This document shows, one piece after another, positions 59,708-64,000 of a stretch of DNA of 64,000 nt. The stretch comes from Knoxdaviesia capensis (Eukaryota > Ascomycota > Sordariomycetes > Microascales > Gondwanamycetaceae). The DNA is taken from NCBI GenBank assembly GCA_001510575.1, contig LNGK01000008.1, positions 756,340 to 820,339 on the forward strand, given 5' to 3'. A model generated the notes under the pieces. That model ran no database searches, was not told the DNA's origin, and saw nothing but the letters and a program-made list of their open reading frames with translations. The first letter of the stretch is position 1; each line of letters starts with the position of its first letter. Both the position numbers and the translations under genes were made by a program.

Positions 59708-59953
59708 ATGGCAACCGCCCATACCCACCCAACCGCAACAATGTCTCACGCGCCGTCCTCCACCCCCAACATCCTGCTCTACTTCCTCGCGCTCTTCGTG
59801 CCGCCGGTGCCGGTGTTCATCAAGCGCGGCTGCGCAGCCGATGTGGTCATCAACACCGCGCTCTGGATCCTCGGCTGGATCCCCGGCGTCATCCACGCCT
59901 GGTGGATCATCAGCCGGTCGGAGCGTGTGGTCGAGTTCCACGCCGTGCCGTAA
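59708..59953 (+). CDS. PMP3: PMP3/UPF0057 plasma-membrane proteolipid
   Basis: A single-exon frame of 81 residues. Two hydrophobic helices (ILLYFLALFVPPVPVFI and INTALWILGWIPGVIHAWWII) flank the conserved KRGC loop, the pattern of the Pmp3/RCI2 family. These small proteins sit in the plasma membrane and affect membrane potential and salt tolerance. Start choice is open: the first ATG gives 11 extra residues (MATAHTHPTAT) before MSHAPSS at 59,741, which fits the usual family length better. Both are in frame. Confidence 0.9.
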   Translation: MATAHTHPTATMSHAPSSTPNILLYFLALFVPPVPVFIKRGCAADVVINTALWILGWIPGVIHAWWIISRSERVVEFHAVP

Positions 59954-62900
59954 CGAGATTTGCACGACCCTGCCTTTCCCCCCCCTCCTCCTCACCCCCG
60001 GACCGCGCTCTATCTCTCTCTCACCGGGCACCTCCGATTGAGCCCTCGAATTCAACTGCCCTCGGTGTGCCACCGCGAACGGCCCGTTTTTAGTCTGGAC
60101 ACGAAATATATGCAAGCACAAGTCTTCGACTAAAACGAGGGAGGGAGGGAGGGGAAGAGGAATTACCGGCAAGCCCCGATGGGGAGGACCTGTTGCGTTT
60201 TTATTACTTGATACTGTCTCATTTTTTTATACCCCTCACACTTTTGGGCCTGTCCACCACGGACCGGACTGGCTGCCGTGACACATACAATTTCTTTGGC
60301 TAGATTGCGTTTGTTCCGTGCTTGTTTGTCGTTCCTGTATTGGCTTAGAGTGTTCCTGTCCGAGATTCTGTTACTTCATAGTTCACTACCCGCAATTATT
60401 TTGTTTGCTCTTTCAATGCTTCTGCTTCCTGCTGCCCGTGATAATTGTCCGTGAAAAACAAATGTTGATCGTAGGATTTGCACTGTTCGGAGGAATTAAG
60501 ACCAGCCCATGTCGCAAAAGCCAGGACCATCCATTCAGATCGTGAAAGATCGACATATGGCTGGCTAGATGGTAGTCGGTACTCGTAGACCCACGCCCCT
60601 CCCTCCCCAGACAGTCAGTCAGTCAACCCTGTCCCGACTCGGCTTGGCGCGGCATTCCAGATGGAACGACTATTCAACCACGCCTAGCCTGCCTGACGAA
60701 TCCTTCCGGAGATTGACAAGCCTTTCTTGCAACAAAAGAAAAAATTCGCAGCCTGGTGCATGGAAGGCGTTTTACAGGGTTACGTTATTGGGGCCTTCCA
60801 TGCCGACACAAAGGGTACTACTGTGTGCTGGCTGGCCGGTTGGCTCGGCCGTCCGGGTCTGGATTTGGACACTTCTCGCCATCTGTACGCAAGATGTGGT
60901 AATCCGCGGGGCCGGGAGACTTGTCTGTTGTCTCTTTGTTGTTTCTGGTCCCGGGGACAAGTTCGTGAGAACGCAAAACAGCCTTCTATAAAAAGAACAG
61001 GGAAGGGAAACAGCAAGGCTGCTGAAGGTTGCCTCCTCGGTGAAGGCAACTTGTGGAAGAGTCTAAATACGGACTGCGAGGATAGCCGTCCTGGAGTTCA
61101 AGAAACAGAAAAAAAGAAAAAAAAAAAGGTTTAGGCCGGGAATAGGTAGGAACCCAGCGTCAAGGAGAAGAATCCGCAGCAGGATCCATCGAGTACGGGA
61201 CAATTCCATCAAAGGCAATGAGTCAAACAGCCCACAGCGAAAATTTTCATCCGCGTTTCCACAGCCGCGAAGAATATGAGAAGCAACGGAAACCCCACCC
61301 ACCGAACTCGGCCGGAGCTATACGGCTTCTACGTGCTGGGGTGCACACCGGCCGTTCCTGCGAACCCTGTTGGGCAATGCAATGGGTGGATTCTCACTCT
61401 CACGGGTTTTTTCTTTTTTTCTTTCGCCTTGTTGGAACCTGGCCCTCATTCAAGTGTCCCTGCCGCCCCCTTGTAACGAAGACATGAAGAAGGACCCTAG
61501 AGACAAAATTTTCCATGGTGTTCCTTCGAGAAACCTCTGGCTGGAATCCGGGGAAGCAGGAAGAAGGCGGAAGAAAAGTTCGAGGTGTCGATTATGTAAA
61601 AGGAACTCTCGGCTGTCTGCTGCCACCGTACTCGCGAGCAAGGCCGAGCAGCAGCAGCAAGGTGAGAGGGACATGGTCTAGAATCCCGACTCCATAGCGA
61701 AATTGCAGAAAAAAAAAGAGACAAGGAAGAAAAAAAAAAGAAAAAAGGAGTCATCTGGTCTCTGGCATGTGTGCCGTTGCAGAGTTTCCATCAGGTAATA
61801 GCCGTCCCGTCTCATCAACCAACCAGAGATTTTGCTTGGCGGTTATGCAATGGTCCCATTCGGTGTGCTTGCGTCCCAAGAATAATATAGCGAAGAGGTC
61901 TGGCACTACACTATGCACACGCCGTTCCCGTGGCAGTTGTTGGGGTTATGTAAATGTGTACCCCTCAGACTCTCCCTATACAGTAGTGCCGAACCAGACG
62001 GAGTCCAAGCAAGGCAAGGCTACGGATGTCCGGGGGCTAACACAATGTCCACGACGCTGCGAGGGCCGGCGAAGCGCGAGCCGTGGACGGACACCTTCAG
62101 CGCGGGCGTTGTGCCTTCGTCTCTTCTTCCCCCTCCTGGCCCGTGTAAAATACGACGACATGCCTTCCATACCCGGGGGTCGTGGAATAAACAGTCCCTG
62201 CCCCATGCTGCCTGACACTCTATCCCAGTTTCGCTGTTCCGTTGGCCTGTTCGGGTGTTCCTTCAGGGCCATCACGTCATATTGGATCATCTTCTCGAAT
62301 AAAACTGCCATGCTGTGTTGCCCATGGCCGTGGTTAACCTCTCCCACTTGGCTATTTTCGGCCGTACGTACTGTACACACCTAACCGCCACCCGTATTCC
62401 AAAGGGACCAAGACACTCAAAAACAGCTGAGGTATCCCTCCGTAGCTATCGATACTCAAAAAAAAAAAAAGGGCGATCGACTTCTGCGCACGCGTGGTAT
62501 CACGTTGGTGAATCCATTTTGACATCTGGTTTAGAGCTAAACAACCGAACGAGCCCGGTGGAAAGCGTACCGAGCTGGACCAGGCCCCTGCCCAATTGAA
62601 CGACCACGTTGGCTGGACCCAAAGGTGCAAAATAGTACGTAAAAATTAGAAAACAACGGACCATGAGGATGACACTCTAAACGCTCCCATGAGAAAAAAA
62701 ACTTTTCACCTTTGTTTGCCGTTTTGATTCATTTTTGGGGCGCCCCTTGTGCTGGAGCCAGTCGTTTTCCAGGGCGTGAGCACACTCTGACTTTTCGGGC
62801 GGCCATCATTACTTGATGGAAACACCAGCTTGCTCCCTCCTATTACCTGACGAAAACCATTTCGGCCAACCCCAAAACATAAAGTCTAGGCCCGGCTGGC

Positions 62901-64000
62901 TAGGGTTTCCTATAGGGGGGTTGGAGTGGTTTCTCACTTACTATATACAGTAGATTTGCGTTCTTACCTGATGGAAATCGTTTCTCCGGTACCATACCAT
63001 ATTGGCGTTCCATTGCAACTCTCTCTCCCAAACCACACAGGAATATAACATGTGTAGGTGGCTGAGGAAACGTGCGCCCAAAATGCCGGCTCTGTACGTA
63101 AGACAGGTTTCGGCTCCTCAACACCCCTCAAACCTCGAGCTGAGGAGTAGTCAGAGACATCCACTTGAGTTGAACGTGAGCATCCGGAGTCCAGATCAAA
63201 CAAACGCTTGAACTTGCTGGGTGGACATATCCCCAAAGAGTTGGACGCACACAAGGACGTTTCAGGCGGGCCGGGTTCAATCTGGCCGGAATCTCGGGTT
63301 CAAGTTTCCGGTCTTCCCCCATAGCGAGAGAGGAGGAAAAGGAAAAAAAAGAAAGGAAAAGAAGAGTCGGTGCATGCGGCCTCATTCATGGCTCCTGCGT
63401 GAAAGAGACGACGCACACATCTGGACACCTGCATGTTGCAAAAACGCCCGCTGCCAACACCACACACAGATTAACACACGTCGTCCCGTCCATTCCGGGC
63501 CGCGCATTCCCCCAAGACGTGGTATCGTCCACAAACACAGATGTGCGAGACCAGACGTCAATGTCTGGTCCTGGTGGGCTGGCCAATTGACCTAACTTGA
63601 CTAACTTGTTGGTGTTGACTTTCGGTGTCTGTTGAAGTACCAGGTCGCAGCAAGTGCTGTACTGAAATGTACAGTGTAAGTTGTGAGCATATTGGAGGGG
63701 GGTGTGTGTAAGTGAAAAAAGGAAACAAAGAAAAGAGAAAAAATTTCCCCGGACCTTGACTACACTACTAGTCTTGTCTGCCGGCCGAGATGGTGCGAAG
63801 TGGAAACTCGATTTCGACAAAAGAGCGGCGAAGGGCGTTTCTCTCTGATCAGCACGCGCGCCAACGAGTCGGATTGCCTGGTTAGGCGGTAAGAGATCCC
63901 AATTGACCAGGCTCGTGGTCCGGATGTCTGGCTGTCGGGAGGCCCGGCGGAGTGATAACGAGAAGGGGGGTGTGCATCTGAAGAAAAAAAAATTGAAAAA
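59954..64000. other. Gene-free right end
   Basis: No gene recognised. Frames up to about 205 residues (for example 61,767-62,384) have mixed, Cys/Arg/Ser-rich composition and no GC3 bias. A-runs and G-runs are common, as in the left 13 kb. Confidence 0.5.

Noticed and set aside
61767..62384. 205-residue open frame on the plus strand
   Set aside because: Cys/Ser/Arg-rich mixed composition, no recognisable motif, no GC-rich third position, overlapping frames of similar length on the other strand.

Overview
The window is nuclear DNA of a filamentous ascomycete (Pezizomycotina). The protein set looks most like Eurotiales (CreD, Cwc2 and a conserved membrane protein read like Aspergillus/Penicillium relatives), but genus cannot be fixed from the sequence. 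Supporting signs are short introns with GT..AG ends and CTAAC-type branch sites, GC-rich third codon positions in the genes, pyrimidine-rich leaders before start codons, a dispersed pair of 5S rRNA genes, and a 17 kb block saturated with CpA-to-TpA changes on both strands, the mark of repeat-induced point mutation (RIP).

Layout. 1-13.2 kb has no recognisable gene, only microsatellites and homopolymers. 13.9-16.0 kb holds a creD-type arrestin adaptor. 16.8-17.2 kb holds two tandem 5S rRNA genes. 18.6-20.4 kb is an SLM1-type F-BAR/PH protein. 20.8-22.6 kb (minus) has no long reading frame, but it is a spliced non-coding host gene whose introns carry six box C/D snoRNAs. They stand in the same order as the yeast snR78-77-76-75-74-73 cluster, and the snR72 guide is carried on the snR78 equivalent. 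22.9-31.1 kb is gene-dense: an Fpg/MutM DNA glycosylase, splicing factor Cwc2 (minus), SUMO ligase Nse2, a conserved membrane protein of unknown function, and COQ3 (minus).

31.2-48.2 kb is a RIP-destroyed nested retrotransposon: a Ty1/copia element (plus strand, 153-bp LTRs, 5-bp target duplication ACTAA) with a Ty3/gypsy element (minus strand, 9.8 kb) inserted in its primer-binding site. The insertion lies between the divergent genes COQ3 and RIB3, 147 bp from the COQ3 start codon. Downstream come RIB3 (49.6-50.4 kb), a six-exon secreted DUF1996/WSC-repeat protein (54.1-57.0 kb) and a PMP3-type proteolipid (59.7-60.0 kb), separated by long spacers without recognisable genes. Three short interstitial TTAGGG arrays lie in the right third.

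The protein genes are unlinked housekeeping functions (ubiquitin adaptor, membrane stress signalling, DNA repair, splicing, SUMOylation, ubiquinone, riboflavin, cell surface); no biosynthetic cluster or defence system is seen. The most informative content is non-coding: the intronic snoRNA array, the co-varying 5S pair, and the RIP boundaries inside the copia LTRs.
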